The notes: a model not told the origin generated them from the sequence alone. A DNA stretch of 39,277 bases from Mucilaginibacter gossypii (GCF_900100945.1 NZ_FNCG01000030.1:1-39277), one strand, 5' to 3'. Positions 1 through 8,715 are shown, counted from the stretch's first letter. Translations and numbers: made by a program.

Positions 1-204
1 TTTATGGAATCGTACTTCTCCCGGTTTAAAGCCGAGCTATTGCAGGACGGCTCTTTTGAAAATATAGAAAATGCCCGCAGCGAGATATTTGAATATATTG
101 AAATGTACTATAACCCTATCCGAAGACATTCAGCCTTAGGCTATATCAGCCCGATGGCGTTTGAGCGAAAGGCAAGTTATCCACAAAAAGCGGAGGCCCG
201 ATAA
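1..204 (+). CDS. IS3-family transposase (integrase core), C-terminal part
   Basis: The open frame enters from the left edge and stops at 202-204, so only about 67 C-terminal residues are visible. They carry the typical end of an IS3-family DDE transposase (OrfB): a segment with the last catalytic glutamate region, then YYNPIRRHSALGYISP and the MAFE motif. This stretch closes the rve/rve_3 integrase core and lies in the part that contacts the insertion-sequence ends. The catalytic D residues would be upstream of the window. An ATG at 4 is internal, not the true start. The next real genes are unrelated, so this marks the right side of an insertion sequence whose left side is off the window. Family assignment is firm; the subgroup is not determined. 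Confidence 0.88.
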   Translation, partial: FMESYFSRFKAELLQDGSFENIENARSEIFEYIEMYYNPIRRHSALGYISPMAFERKASYPQKAEAR

Positions 205-234
205 AAAGAAAAAAAGAAGCAAAAAAAGAAAAAC

Positions 235-279
235 GTGTTGAAATATGGAAAACTCTCCGAGTTTCCCACATTTCAACAC
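235..279 (+). repeat. 45-nt imperfect inverted repeat behind the IS3 transposase
   Basis: The left arm GTGTTGAAATATGGAAAACT pairs with the right arm AGTTTCCCACATTTCAACAC with two mismatches and a short CTCCG loop. No T-run follows, so it is not a textbook intrinsic terminator. Its position 30 bp after the transposase stop suggests a stem-loop belonging to the insertion sequence, perhaps insulating it from outside transcription. Confidence 0.6.
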
Positions 280-349
280 CACAAACAAACAACAAGTTAT
301 TTATTTTTACTTTTATAAATCATGACAGATCAACTGTCCGGATAAACCA

Positions 350-727
350 TCACACCCCACCAGACACTGAAAGCTGCGTTGACCAACCCGGTTAAGAGTT
401 TAAGAAATGAATAATCACTTGGTTCAAATACCAAAAAGCATAAATAATTATCAAGGCTTTTCTTTTAAGTGCCACTTCAGGCTTCGAACCGACAGAAATT
501 AAAAACAGAAATTTTTTTAAGTGCAATCCTTTCTCTGGTTCAATCAAAAACGGGTTAGATATTCCGAAATCGGCCTTAATCATCAAATAAAGGCGCGAAC
601 CTTTTAAGGTCATCTATGAATTGGTTCGTGTGGCCGACGGGTTTGAGTGTACAAGGTTTGACATTTAGTGCAAAGCCATAACCGGCGGGGAAAGATTTTT
701 CTCCGCAAGTTTTTTATTTCCACTCAT
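350..727. other. Gene-poor stretch between IS3 end and LRR gene
   Basis: I see no convincing gene here. A 73-codon minus-strand open frame (392-613) has no recognisable motif and no supporting neighbours. The stretch is AT-rich with several short GGTTC/GAACC words. A possible hairpin lies near its right end (see the entry at 685-715). Confidence 0.4.
685..715 (+). terminator. Possible intrinsic terminator (weak)
   Basis: GCGGGGA at 685-691 can pair imperfectly with CTCCGC at 701-706, and a run of T follows from 710. It would stop plus-strand transcription coming from the IS before it runs antisense into the LRR gene. The stem is short and interrupted, so the call is tentative. Confidence 0.3.
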
Positions 728-1264
728 TCAGTCAGTAATAACCACGCAGTTAGGAAGCAACGCTTTGATGAGATTTATATCTCGTTTATTGATAGAGGTT
801 CTTTCAATATGCAATTCCTGTAATTGCTTTAAATTAGCAATGGATGATGGTAATGATTTTAGATTCTTATTCATACTAACATCCAGGTAAAGTAAATTAC
901 TTAGTTCACCTATTTGTACCGGTAACTTTGAGAACGAATTGAAGTCAAGTATTAAAATCTTTAAGTTTTTAAGTTTGCCAATTTCGGGGCCAACATAACG
1001 CATATCGTTGGAAGCAAAGGATATTTCCTCAAGTTGACTTAATTTTGTTATTACGATAGGAAAAGTCGTAAATCGATTACCCAAAATGTTTGTAGAAATA
1101 ACATTATGCAAGTTAAAAAGTTGTCGAGGTAGTTTGGTAAGTTGTTGATTTGCAGCATCAATGCTTACAACATCATCTTTATGCTTGATCGCAGAATCGA
1201 TATTGTGATATTCTTTGAGCGATCTGTATTTTTTAATATAATCCCAATAAGATTTCATGCCCAT
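728..1264 (-). CDS. Leucine-rich-repeat protein
   Basis: This 178-aa protein has at least four leucine-rich repeats of about 23 residues from residue 40 to 155, with the usual LxxLxxLxLxxN pattern and LP after the asparagine (for example KLPVQIGELSNLLYLDVS). The first 35 residues are charged and helical, with no signal peptide, so it probably acts in the cytoplasm as a protein-binding scaffold. The partner is unknown. The second Met (1258) is as good a start as the first. It lies 12 bp downstream of the secreted-protein gene on the same strand, so the two are probably co-transcribed. Both sit in a visibly AT-rich stretch next to mobile-element remains, which suggests acquisition by transfer. 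Confidence 0.75.
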   Translation of the reverse strand: MGMKSYWDYIKKYRSLKEYHNIDSAIKHKDDVVSIDAANQQLTKLPRQLFNLHNVISTNILGNRFTTFPIVITKLSQLEEISFASNDMRYVGPEIGKLKNLKILILDFNSFSKLPVQIGELSNLLYLDVSMNKNLKSLPSSIANLKQLQELHIERTSINKRDINLIKALLPNCVVITD

Positions 1265-1276
1265 AACTAAAGTAAG

Positions 1277-1645
1277 TCACAATGGAAATTCATGCTTTTT
1301 ATCGCCTGATTTCCAGATACCCGTGATTGTATGTCTGTCCTTTGACACTTGTCCATCAAATCGTCCAGTGTTATGGCCTTTGATGTCCCATTCAAAAAAA
1401 GTTATAGAATAGTCAGTATTAAAAATGCCAGCAAGCTTCAGTCGGCCATTTTGGGGATTATAATTATAGGATCCAACAATCGAGGAATCCAACAGCACCA
1501 GAAAGTTAAGCTTAATAGGCAATTTTTTATCATTTGAAATTTGTAGATAGCCATCGTAGTTATAAGTGGGGCGGACACTTTTATCTTGGGCTTGAATTTT
1601 GGCAAGCAATAAAATAAGTAGTAAGGTAAGGTTGACAAATTTCAT
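1277..1645 (-). CDS. Small secreted protein, unknown function
   Basis: This 122-aa protein begins with a clear signal peptide (MKFVNLTLLLILLLAKIQA, cleavage before QDK). The mature part is about 100 residues, rich in beta-strand patterns: a repeated G-x-Y/F core, then a DGQVSKDRHTITGIWKSG segment. That pattern resembles small periplasmic beta-barrel or lipocalin-like proteins in which each strand ends in a 'tItG.W' turn. I do not recognise a named family. It is the first gene of a two-gene minus-strand unit with the LRR protein. Palindromic sites lie directly upstream of its start (1661-1803) and could be its control region. Confidence 0.65.
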   Translation of the reverse strand: MKFVNLTLLLILLLAKIQAQDKSVRPTYNYDGYLQISNDKKLPIKLNFLVLLDSSIVGSYNYNPQNGRLKLAGIFNTDYSITFFEWDIKGHNTGRFDGQVSKDRHTITGIWKSGDKKHEFPL

Positions 1646-1660
1646 TTTCTAAAAAATATT

Positions 1661-1803
1661 GCACCAATTTGTAAAAATGGTGCAGATATTACCCATTAGG
1701 GTTCATCAAAATCCTTTTACAAATTAGCAAGAAGCCGCATATCATCTAAAAAGTGGTGCGTAAGTTGCCCATTTTGGCGCACGGAAGGTGCACCAAAATG
1801 GGC
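1661..1803 (-). promoter_or_regulatory. Candidate operator region with GCACC/GGTGC inverted repeats
   Basis: Two inverted repeats built from GCACC and GGTGC lie upstream of the gene that starts at 1645. The first is at 1661-1683 (GCACCAATTT, 3-nt gap, AAAATGGTGC, one mismatch). The second is at 1767-1803, with 16-nt arms (GCCCATTTTGGCGCAC and GTGCACCAAAATGGGC, one mismatch) around a GGAAG loop. A GGTGC-plus-CCCATT arrangement occurs at 1679 and again at 1755. The repeats could bind a dimeric regulator or form RNA stems. No cognate regulator is visible. Confidence 0.35.
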
Positions 1804-1865
1804 TCGAACCTGTATAAAAACATTAAACAACCAATAGTACTCTTTCGGTGCTTCTCAAAGCAGTC

Positions 1866-1894
1866 ATTAAATTGAATAATGTTTTCAATTTAAT
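1866..1894. repeat. Perfect 11-bp inverted repeat
   Basis: ATTAAATTGAA at 1866-1876 is matched exactly by TTCAATTTAAT at 1884-1894 with a 7-nt loop. It lies just beyond the stop codon of the decayed recombinase frame. It is too AT-rich to be a strong terminator; its role is unknown. Confidence 0.5.
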
Positions 1895-1915
1895 GGGAAA
1901 TTGTTAAGTCATGTT

Positions 1916-2300
1916 TTATTTCCCCTGTAAAGGGATTTTGGACAATATTTGCAAGTCTTCTTTGAATTGGTTCGAACCAACTAAGTCAAGGAGTACCGAG
2001 TCGGGATGAAGCTTTTCGAAGTTTTTATCCCGGCTTTTTTTTCTTCCTAACTTATTGTTAGTGTGGTGAATTAAAAATGCAGTCAAGTTAATTTGATTGG
2101 TTCTTACAGCTTTTTCTAAAATCTTCTATTTTTCTGGAAATATCGAACCAATAATCGGCCTTTTTTCGTCAATTTTAGCCTTTCTATACGCTTTAAACAG
2201 CATATTTAGCCGCAACGATGCTATGTCTATAATTTTGGCATTATCTAAATGTTCGGTGTTATTTTCCTTCAAAGTTTTTAACCCCGCTTCAAATCAAGTT
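1916..2300 (-). pseudogene. Decayed C-terminus of a serine recombinase
   Basis: Reading the minus strand from about 2300 down to a TAA at 1916-1918 gives one continuous frame broken by one internal stop (TAG, near 2125), with another stop (TGA) just before it. The conceptual peptide contains FKAYRKAKIDEKRPIIGSIF, then PEK, stop, and a tail with RTNQIN. In Bacteroidota large serine recombinases the C-terminal region has the same order: a helical segment, KR-x-IIGSIFPEK, then an RT-x-xIN segment. The catalytic serine domain and zinc ribbon are absent. It lies directly against the 3' end of the DUF5686 gene. This is a remnant of an integrative element, recognised by motif only. Confidence 0.6.
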
Positions 2301-2309
2301 TCATTGGTT

Positions 2310-4784
2310 TTAAAATTCAGGTTGGAAACTGAATTTGATGCTGAATACGCGTGCGCCGGGTTGGTCAAGATAATTGCAACGGCGAATAAGGTCGATCCGC
2401 AAAAATTTGAAAATATTGGCTATACCGGCCCCGACTTCAACATACGGTGCGCTGCCAAGGGTGTAAGTGCCGTTGGAGCTTTTGGTTGCAGCAGGTAAGC
2501 GATAAAGGCCTGTGCTTTGCGTCGGATCGTTTTCGGCACGCAAGCCACCGTACAATATTTTAGCAGAGATGAATTCCCGCCATTTTAGATGCTTGATTAG
2601 CGGGACTTTGTTTAGCAGGAAGCCGTTAAAGGTGTGCGTAAGGTTAAGGCCAAGGTAGTGATCGCTCACAAATTCAAGATAGTTCAAGGCATTATAAGCA
2701 TCTCGCTTATAGGCGAGCGATTGATTGGCGGGGCTGATATTGAGCAAGGGAAAAGGCACTTTGCCCAGCACATAGCCGCCGAGCAGGGTAACATCGGTAA
2801 AGCCCGCCTGAGAGAGATAAAAGCGCTTATAAATGTTAATGCCAAAGTCGGTATAGGCATACTTGCCACCAAGGCTACGGTTAATAAGAAGGTCATAAAT
2901 AGGATAAGGGTTATGGATACTATGCCGCGTGCGGCTGCCCTGAATAAGCTCTTCGTGCGGTGCATAGCGTAAGTGAAGATTTAGCTCGCTGGTAGTTAAA
3001 TTGTTCACCAAACTGCCATCATCATTCTTTTGATAAACCAGTGCTGCAGCCGGTGTTTGCTGCCAGTTTTTATAACCCAGAATATACGAGAAATGATTTT
3101 CGAAATCACGAAAATATTGTAGCTCAAATATTCTACTATATAGCCAATAGTTGGTTTTTCCGGTTTGAAAAGATGAGAATGCTGTAGCACGGTTGGTTAC
3201 CGAAAAAGTATGACCAGGTACATCTACATCATATAAATAGCTTACCTTAAAATAATTATTAGGAAAACGGTAGGGCGCTGTTTTATTTAATGAAAGATAA
3301 GCGATTGCACTCCCTTTTACCCGATGATCTTTAGTGCCATAAGCAACGTATCCCTCAAAATAAAAGGTGCTATCCAGCAATGGAGTAGTTCGTCCGCCCA
3401 ATTCCAAATGCAAGCCTTCCTGGCTATTAAAAGATAAAAAATGTGCAATAGGTCCGATTTGCACCGGGCCGGTATCGGCATAGCCCGCTGTAAGTGTGGA
3501 CAGCCACCACATTGTTCTTTTGTAAGACGGCATCTGTTCCAGTTTGTACAACTTTTCGTAAACCTGTGCCTGGCCTTTGCTAAGCGTATCAAAACCAGCT
3601 TTGCCCGTAGCCACCTGTAAAGTCTCACCCTGGTAAAATGCCGCAGTCTGCGACGCGCCGATTTTGTAGTTACGATATATCACCTTACGCTCACCAAATA
3701 CACCCCAGCCTTTTTTAGTCAGCCCAAAATCAGCCTTAACCCTACTGCTGGCCAGTTCATACCGACCGCCAGTTTGCCGGGCAAAATCTAACAGTACATC
3801 AAAGCTTCTTACAAAATTTACATTGATCTTCCCATTTAGCCTTAATTCACAAGCTGTTACTGAAAAACGCCCGTCCAACGTTACAACCAACTTGCCCTCA
3901 AATAACAGATCCCCTTTTGCGCGCGGCGTAAAAGCGAGCTCTACTTGTTTACCCATAGCTGTGCTAATGGTATCTGTAATAAAAAACTTATAATAATTTG
4001 GCGCATGATCCGCTATAGGGCTCAAAAACTGGTTAGCTATAATGAACAGGTTATTCTCATAAATATCCACCTGATGACCGTACAATTGGTTTACATAAAG
4101 TTTAACCCCCGCGGTGTCAATAAACTGCAATATATTAACGCCTTTATAGGCTCTCTGTATCTGTATTTTCTTCTCCGGCTCCTTTCGAAAATAAATGTCC
4201 GACAGCTTTTCTTCCAGCAATACCGGCAAAAAAGTTTGCCCCTGCACCGTATCCAACATAAACTTATATTGGCTAAAAAATTTACTCTCAACCACTTTCT
4301 GCGGTAAATTAAAAAAAGATAGTCCCATTCGTTCATACTGCTCGTATTGCAAATAAGCTGCAGCCTCTGCCCGGTTCTCCTGCTTATGATCGATCACTTG
4401 CTGAATGAGCGCGACTGCCGGATTTCCTTTGTTGCGATAACGCTGCCCTCTCACAGAGGTTATCGTTACATTTGCCAGCTCATTGGCATCCCGTTCAAGC
4501 AATACTTGTAATTTATTCGCTTGCCCGGGTACAATTACTTTGACGGCGGGTAAATAACCAACATGCGAAAATGCTACCTGTGTAAACGTTACTGCTCCGG
4601 CCAGCCGAAACCGCCCCAGCGAATCTGACTGTGTGCCAATATTACTACCTGCAAAAGTCACTGAAACTGATGCAAGGGGCTCACCGCTAGACGCATCTAC
4701 CACTTGCCCTGTTACTAACGTCTGCGCTGCGGCCCATAAGCCTGATATTGAAAAGCATATCAAAAAATAAAGACGCAAACGCAT
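2310..4784 (-). CDS. DUF5686 / carboxypeptidase-regulatory-like outer-membrane protein
   Basis: This 824-aa protein has a signal peptide (cleavage after about residue 20, AAAQT). A carboxypeptidase-D regulatory-like beta-sandwich follows (about 22-105: VTGQVVDASSGEPLASVSV, then SVGY-type end ALFSHVGYLPA). The remainder is the DUF5686 region, with a central domain and a C-terminal stretch rich in alternating aromatic strands that ends in F (FSFQPEF), as expected for an outer-membrane beta-barrel. Length and layout match the family, which is common in Bacteroidota surface biology and resembles TonB-dependent receptor N-termini, but whose function is not established. It stands alone on the minus strand; its stop at 2310 touches a recombinase remnant. 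Confidence 0.85.
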   Translation of the reverse strand: MRLRLYFLICFSISGLWAAAQTLVTGQVVDASSGEPLASVSVTFAGSNIGTQSDSLGRFRLAGAVTFTQVAFSHVGYLPAVKVIVPGQANKLQVLLERDANELANVTITSVRGQRYRNKGNPAVALIQQVIDHKQENRAEAAAYLQYEQYERMGLSFFNLPQKVVESKFFSQYKFMLDTVQGQTFLPVLLEEKLSDIYFRKEPEKKIQIQRAYKGVNILQFIDTAGVKLYVNQLYGHQVDIYENNLFIIANQFLSPIADHAPNYYKFFITDTISTAMGKQVELAFTPRAKGDLLFEGKLVVTLDGRFSVTACELRLNGKINVNFVRSFDVLLDFARQTGGRYELASSRVKADFGLTKKGWGVFGERKVIYRNYKIGASQTAAFYQGETLQVATGKAGFDTLSKGQAQVYEKLYKLEQMPSYKRTMWWLSTLTAGYADTGPVQIGPIAHFLSFNSQEGLHLELGGRTTPLLDSTFYFEGYVAYGTKDHRVKGSAIAYLSLNKTAPYRFPNNYFKVSYLYDVDVPGHTFSVTNRATAFSSFQTGKTNYWLYSRIFELQYFRDFENHFSYILGYKNWQQTPAAALVYQKNDDGSLVNNLTTSELNLHLRYAPHEELIQGSRTRHSIHNPYPIYDLLINRSLGGKYAYTDFGINIYKRFYLSQAGFTDVTLLGGYVLGKVPFPLLNISPANQSLAYKRDAYNALNYLEFVSDHYLGLNLTHTFNGFLLNKVPLIKHLKWREFISAKILYGGLRAENDPTQSTGLYRLPAATKSSNGTYTLGSAPYVEVGAGIANIFKFLRIDLIRRCNYLDQPGARVFSIKFSFQPEF

Positions 4785-5040
4785 GATTAATTAACCATTT
4801 CTGTGAAAATATGTTTTTGCCTTAAATAGCATTTAGATAGTCTTCACTTTCTTTTTCGACCTAACAACTCGTAAAAAATCAATACAATCATGAACCTGTT
4901 TGGCATTTGAGCTATCGCTCGGTTGAATGGCTGTATTTTCAGACTGAAGAAGAAAATTACTTTTGAGAGTTTCCTCGTTTGTTGACTGATTTGCCGTATC
5001 GCATCATTCAAATATTATGGGTCAAGACTAGGTAAATTGC

Positions 5041-5724
5041 CTATTTATCTATACTCAGTAAAATTTCAGTCAATTCATCGGGGCGATGCTCCATAACATT
5101 ATGTTCACAATCAATCACCTCCACTCGCCATTCCGGAGAATTTTTATGTAATTCATATAGTTGCCGGAAAGGAGTACTTTCCCAGCCGCTGAGATAGATA
5201 AAAGTAAGGTTTCGAATTTGCTTGTAGTTACCAATTAATTGTAGACTTTGCATAAAGGTAGCCAAAGGGTGTGGGCGCCTTCTACTATCAGAACCTGGTC
5301 TGCTAACTACATTAAATCCATCCGCCGCGGCGCCAGCTGCAAAAAGCTCGCGATATTGATCACTAGTTAGCTTCCAACATGAATCCCCGTCTTTGGGAAT
5401 ATAGGCATCTATGTATACAAGCCCGAAAATATTTTCAGGAATAATATCAGCTACACCTGTAATAACCATTCCAGCATAGCTATGCCCGCATAAGATCACA
5501 TCGGTCAATTTCTTTTCAACAATAAAATCAATGACAAATTGAATATGAGTTGTCAAATTAATGATCTTGTCTTGGCTAACGGCTTTTTGCTCGAGTCCGG
5601 GTAATGTTAAAGAAAAACAATCTTTTTCATACGATTTCATTCGCGTTGTTATTGGATCAAATACCCACGCACCATGCCACCCGCCTGGTATAAATAAATA
5701 AGTTTTTTTAGTTCTTTCAATCAT
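5041..5724 (-). CDS. Alpha/beta-fold hydrolase (esterase-like)
   Basis: This 227-aa cytoplasmic protein has no signal peptide. The oxyanion-hole motif PGGWHGAW is at residues 13-20, the nucleophile elbow GHSYAG is at 80-85 with Ser82, and a likely catalytic histidine is His208 in CEHNVM near the C-terminus. This arrangement fits the small esterases related to plant salicylate esterase, hydroxynitrile lyase and pyrethroid hydrolase. The substrate cannot be inferred. Length (about 230 aa) is normal for that group. It is a single gene between longer intergenic regions on both sides. Fold call is firm; specificity is open. Confidence 0.85.
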   Translation of the reverse strand: MIERTKKTYLFIPGGWHGAWVFDPITTRMKSYEKDCFSLTLPGLEQKAVSQDKIINLTTHIQFVIDFIVEKKLTDVILCGHSYAGMVITGVADIIPENIFGLVYIDAYIPKDGDSCWKLTSDQYRELFAAGAAADGFNVVSRPGSDSRRRPHPLATFMQSLQLIGNYKQIRNLTFIYLSGWESTPFRQLYELHKNSPEWRVEVIDCEHNVMEHRPDELTEILLSIDK

Positions 5725-5933
5725 TGGTTGAAAAGAGTTAGTGAATATTGTGCTTTACTTCAAGTTTTTAGAAGACGAAAGCTAACGGTAATAAAAGGAC
5801 TGCGCTGTAAAAAAAACAACGATCAACGGAACAAGCTTTTGATTAAAAGAAGTTTATTTTTCATTGTGATACGTTAAATATTTATGTATAAGCTAAGATT
5901 TTGCCGGGCCGAAAGGTTATCAATTAAGGTGCA

Positions 5934-8207
5934 CTATAAATAGTCCTTTTCTACAAAAACTTCTTCCCGGTTTTGTTCAATAGGAAAGGTTATCGTTAAG
6001 GTAACGCCATGGCCATTTTCAATTACAAATTTCCCCTTTAACTGCTTGCCAAGCGCCTTCATCATTTCCATCCCAAGGGAATTAGCTTCACTAAAGTCAA
6101 AGTCGGGAGGGAGGCCGCGCCCTGTGTCAGAGACCTTTAAAATAGCGTTTTCATCGTCTGATGTTGACAGGCTCACCTTGATCTCGCCGCCCTTATGATC
6201 AAAAGCATATTTTATAGCATTGGTGATAGCTTCGTTTAATATTAAGCCGATGGGTACCGCCAGGGCCGGATCAAGGTTAAGAGGATTTAATACCTGGTTT
6301 ATTTTGATCTGCCTGTAACCTGTATCGAACGAATCGCTCAGGTAATCGATCAATTCACCAATATAAGCGGGCATAGATACGAGGGCAGTTGTTGTACTGC
6401 TGTAGAGTTTCTGGTGTAAAAGCGCGATAGCGTTTACCCGGTGCTGGCTGCCGCGAATTGCTTCAAGCGCGATATCATTTTGTAAATAAGCCGACTGGGT
6501 GTTCAGAATGCTCATTACAATTTGCAGGTTGTTTTTTACCCGGTGATGTACTTCTTTCAATAACCATTCCTTTTGCAGCAGCAAATCTTCCAGAAGAACG
6601 TTTTTGGAAGTGATCACTTCGTTGCTTTTTTGCTTATGTACGTTTTGCCTGAATAATAAAGCCGCTATGACCAGTAATAAAAATATGGCGCCGATAGTAA
6701 GGTTTTTAACCAGGTTGGCCTGCTGTAAATTAGCCTGCTCAAGCTTGCTCTTTTGGTTTAAAAGTGTAATTTGTGCTTCTTTTTGCCGGGTTTCATACTC
6801 AATTTGCAACTGCTCAATCTGTTTGCTTTTGGTGGTATTAAATATCGAGTCTTTGATGGTATTGGCTGATATAAGATGATGAATAGCCGACTGATACTGC
6901 CTCCGGCTGGTATCAAGGCCAAACCAAAGAGTTTCATTGGTGCCAAGGTCATTGTTATTGCCAATCTTCCTCAATAGATCCTGATTCATTTTGAGGTATT
7001 TTAACGCTTCGGCAAACCTGGAGGTTGCGGTGTAAAACTTAATGATTAGTTCATAATAGCTGGTCCGGGCATATAAGTTGAGGTTGGAATTGTTAGTTTG
7101 CTGTATCAGTTTGTCGCAGTAAAGTTTGGCCGTATCATACTGTTTTAATGCCAGGTAAACTTTAAGATAGGTTTGACTTACCTCATCGCCTCCTTCATAT
7201 AATTCTCCGGAGGGCTGTATGAATTTTCGAGTTACCTGTGTTAAAAAAGCTTGGGCTTTTTGGGGCTTATGCATCCGGAGGTAAACATCAACTATATTGC
7301 CTGCCAGCAGGTATATGGTTGCATTATCTTTCTCTGATTTGGCAATTTCCAAAGCACGTGAAAAATAATTGATGGCCTTTTGATTGTCGCCAAGCTTTAC
7401 AAAATTATAGCCCAGGTTATTGTTGATCTGGCATATTAACCTCACATTATCCGCGTGGCTTGTGGTGGCAATTTTCAGGGCCCTCAGTTCATAGCTGATT
7501 GCTGTTTTATAGTCGCCCTGGGTATAATACAGCCTTCCTAATAACGCGTACAGCCCCTGGGTTTCCGTGTAATGGGCCTGGTCATAATAGGCTAATGCTT
7601 TTTTAGTTTCGGCAAAAGCAAGGGTATAATCATTCATCATCTGGTGAAGGTCGGCTAGTAACCGGTAACACCGGGCAAGTTCAACCAGGTGGTTTGTACG
7701 TTCAAAAGCACCGATGGCCTGGTTCAGGTAATCAATCCGGGAAATCATGCTTTGCTGTAAAAAATCCTGGCTGTAATATTCAGATAACTCAAAATAAGCT
7801 TTACCAAGCAGCACCCAGTTATGTGCCTGCTTAATTTCCTGTATGGTTTGTTCAAGCAATGCGCGGCCGTTTTTGGATTGGCCTTTCGACTTGTAAAAAG
7901 CCGAACGGATCAATGCAATGCGAAAGCTGGTTTCAGCCTGCGGAGAGCGGTAATTAAGCTGTTCGGCCTGGTTAATAAAATGAGAAGCACTATCCAACTG
8001 TGCAGTGGAAGGGTGGCGCAGATGGGTGAAAAACTCCGCCAGTTGCAGCGCAACATGGATGCGGTCGGCGGAAGAACCAGGGAAGCTTTTTTGCGAAAGC
8101 AAAGAATCAACATGGTGCCTGGTAATTTCCTGCGCGTTTGCTGAAATGGCCAAAAGAAAGCACAGGATAATCAGTTTGCATTTTGGTATCGTTTCAGCTC
8201 GTTTCAT
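5934..8207 (-). CDS. TPR sensor histidine kinase, HisKA_2 type
   Basis: The longest frame begins at 8261. I prefer the ATG at 8207, because it puts a clean signal peptide at the N-terminus (KLIILCFLLAISANAQ) and gives 757 aa. Order: signal peptide; about 450 residues of tetratricopeptide repeats, periplasmic; a coiled coil; one membrane helix (IGAIFLLLVIAALLF); then a HisKA_2 dimerisation domain with EVHHRVKNNLQIV (His572/573 of the long form). A HATPase domain follows, with N-box NEAITNAIKYAF and G-boxes DTGRGLPP and LGMEMM. HisKA_2 kinases usually signal through an unlinked regulator, and none lies next to this gene. The ligand probably interacts with the TPR region. The N-terminal start is the only real uncertainty. 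Confidence 0.9.
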   Translation of the reverse strand: MKRAETIPKCKLIILCFLLAISANAQEITRHHVDSLLSQKSFPGSSADRIHVALQLAEFFTHLRHPSTAQLDSASHFINQAEQLNYRSPQAETSFRIALIRSAFYKSKGQSKNGRALLEQTIQEIKQAHNWVLLGKAYFELSEYYSQDFLQQSMISRIDYLNQAIGAFERTNHLVELARCYRLLADLHQMMNDYTLAFAETKKALAYYDQAHYTETQGLYALLGRLYYTQGDYKTAISYELRALKIATTSHADNVRLICQINNNLGYNFVKLGDNQKAINYFSRALEIAKSEKDNATIYLLAGNIVDVYLRMHKPQKAQAFLTQVTRKFIQPSGELYEGGDEVSQTYLKVYLALKQYDTAKLYCDKLIQQTNNSNLNLYARTSYYELIIKFYTATSRFAEALKYLKMNQDLLRKIGNNNDLGTNETLWFGLDTSRRQYQSAIHHLISANTIKDSIFNTTKSKQIEQLQIEYETRQKEAQITLLNQKSKLEQANLQQANLVKNLTIGAIFLLLVIAALLFRQNVHKQKSNEVITSKNVLLEDLLLQKEWLLKEVHHRVKNNLQIVMSILNTQSAYLQNDIALEAIRGSQHRVNAIALLHQKLYSSTTTALVSMPAYIGELIDYLSDSFDTGYRQIKINQVLNPLNLDPALAVPIGLILNEAITNAIKYAFDHKGGEIKVSLSTSDDENAILKVSDTGRGLPPDFDFSEANSLGMEMMKALGKQLKGKFVIENGHGVTLTITFPIEQNREEVFVEKDYL

Positions 8208-8413
8208 CTTTGGTTGGGAGCCTGTATGCATCAATCTTTTTTTAAATTTAGGTATATTCAACTACATCTGCTAATTTAAAAGCTATCCTGGTGTGATGTA
8301 ATTTATTAGTATTCAGTTATTTTAAAGCTTTGTTGAAAGAAATGATTAGCAACATCGAAAAAGAAATAGAATTAAAAACATTAGCAAGGCTATATCAGCA
8401 TTCACAGGATCTT

Positions 8414-8575
8414 TTAATATATTTTCTCCGGTATAAATATATCCGTATTTGATAGATCGTCATTGATCAGGATGCTGCAGCTCAGTACATTTATTTTTAT
8501 TGCTGAGTTATGGCCGGTAATTTGTATCAAACAGGTGCCACAACTCCCCATTCCGCAGCACATCCCCAAGCCCGT
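8414..8575 (-). pseudogene. Remnant of a plant-type 2Fe-2S ferredoxin-like protein
   Basis: The apparent intergenic DNA holds a minus-strand frame of 53 codons (ATG possible at 8563, 49 aa) ending at a TAA at 8414-8416. It reads GMCCGMGSCGTC, then later LSCS, giving the C-x4-C-x2-C...C ligand pattern of a plant-type 2Fe-2S domain. The end DLSNTDIFIPEKIY also fits the final strand of such domains. In-frame stops (TGA 8576-8578, TAG just before) cut off the N-terminal beta-grasp half, so the gene is broken or rearranged. It could still be a short expressed iron-sulphur peptide, but loss of half the fold argues against function. Confidence 0.6.
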
Positions 8576-8715
8576 TCACTATTGCCCAGGTGATGTAATG
8601 TAAATAAAATGCCTTTTTTTTCGGGCATCGTATGCTACTTTAAACTTTAACGGGTGCGATAGGTAAATTAATAAAAAATCTCCGGTTACCCGTAATACCC
8701 GTAAGGATGCTCGGT

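Larger units (their letters stand above)
1..349 (+). mobile_element. Right part of an IS3-family insertion sequence (end tentative)
   Basis: The transposase end is followed by an A-rich tail, a long hairpin at 235-279, and then a stretch ending GTCCGGATAAACCA at about 349. IS3-family ends normally finish in CA, so this is a plausible right terminal repeat. The left end is outside the window, so neither the inverted-repeat partner nor a target duplication can be checked. The presence of the IS is well supported; the exact right boundary is a guess. Confidence 0.5.

Noticed and set aside
392..613. 73-codon minus-strand open frame
   Set aside because: No motif, no signal, no neighbouring support; it lies in AT-rich DNA by the IS end.
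1967..1980. Perfect 14-bp palindrome TTGGTTCGAACCAA, resembling a tRNA T-arm
   Set aside because: The 5-bp T-stem pairing and the acceptor and anticodon arms cannot be formed around it, and it falls inside the recombinase remnant frame.
2000..2042. Strong-looking terminator hairpin (GTCGGGAT/ATCCCGGC followed by eight T) on the plus strand
   Set aside because: No plus-strand gene lies upstream, and the T-run is the complement of lysine codons in the decayed recombinase frame, so the hairpin is probably a by-product of coding sequence.
4868..5031. Plus-strand reading with one stop that looks coding (HEPVWHLSYRSVEWLYF... then EFPRLLTDLPYRII)
   Set aside because: The reading is smooth apart from one TGA, but I recognise no family and cannot tell it from chance; kept only as a note for a frameshift-aware search.
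8342..8452. 36-codon plus-strand frame (MISNIEKEIELKTLARLYQH...)
   Set aside because: It is antisense to the ferredoxin remnant, short and without a recognisable family.
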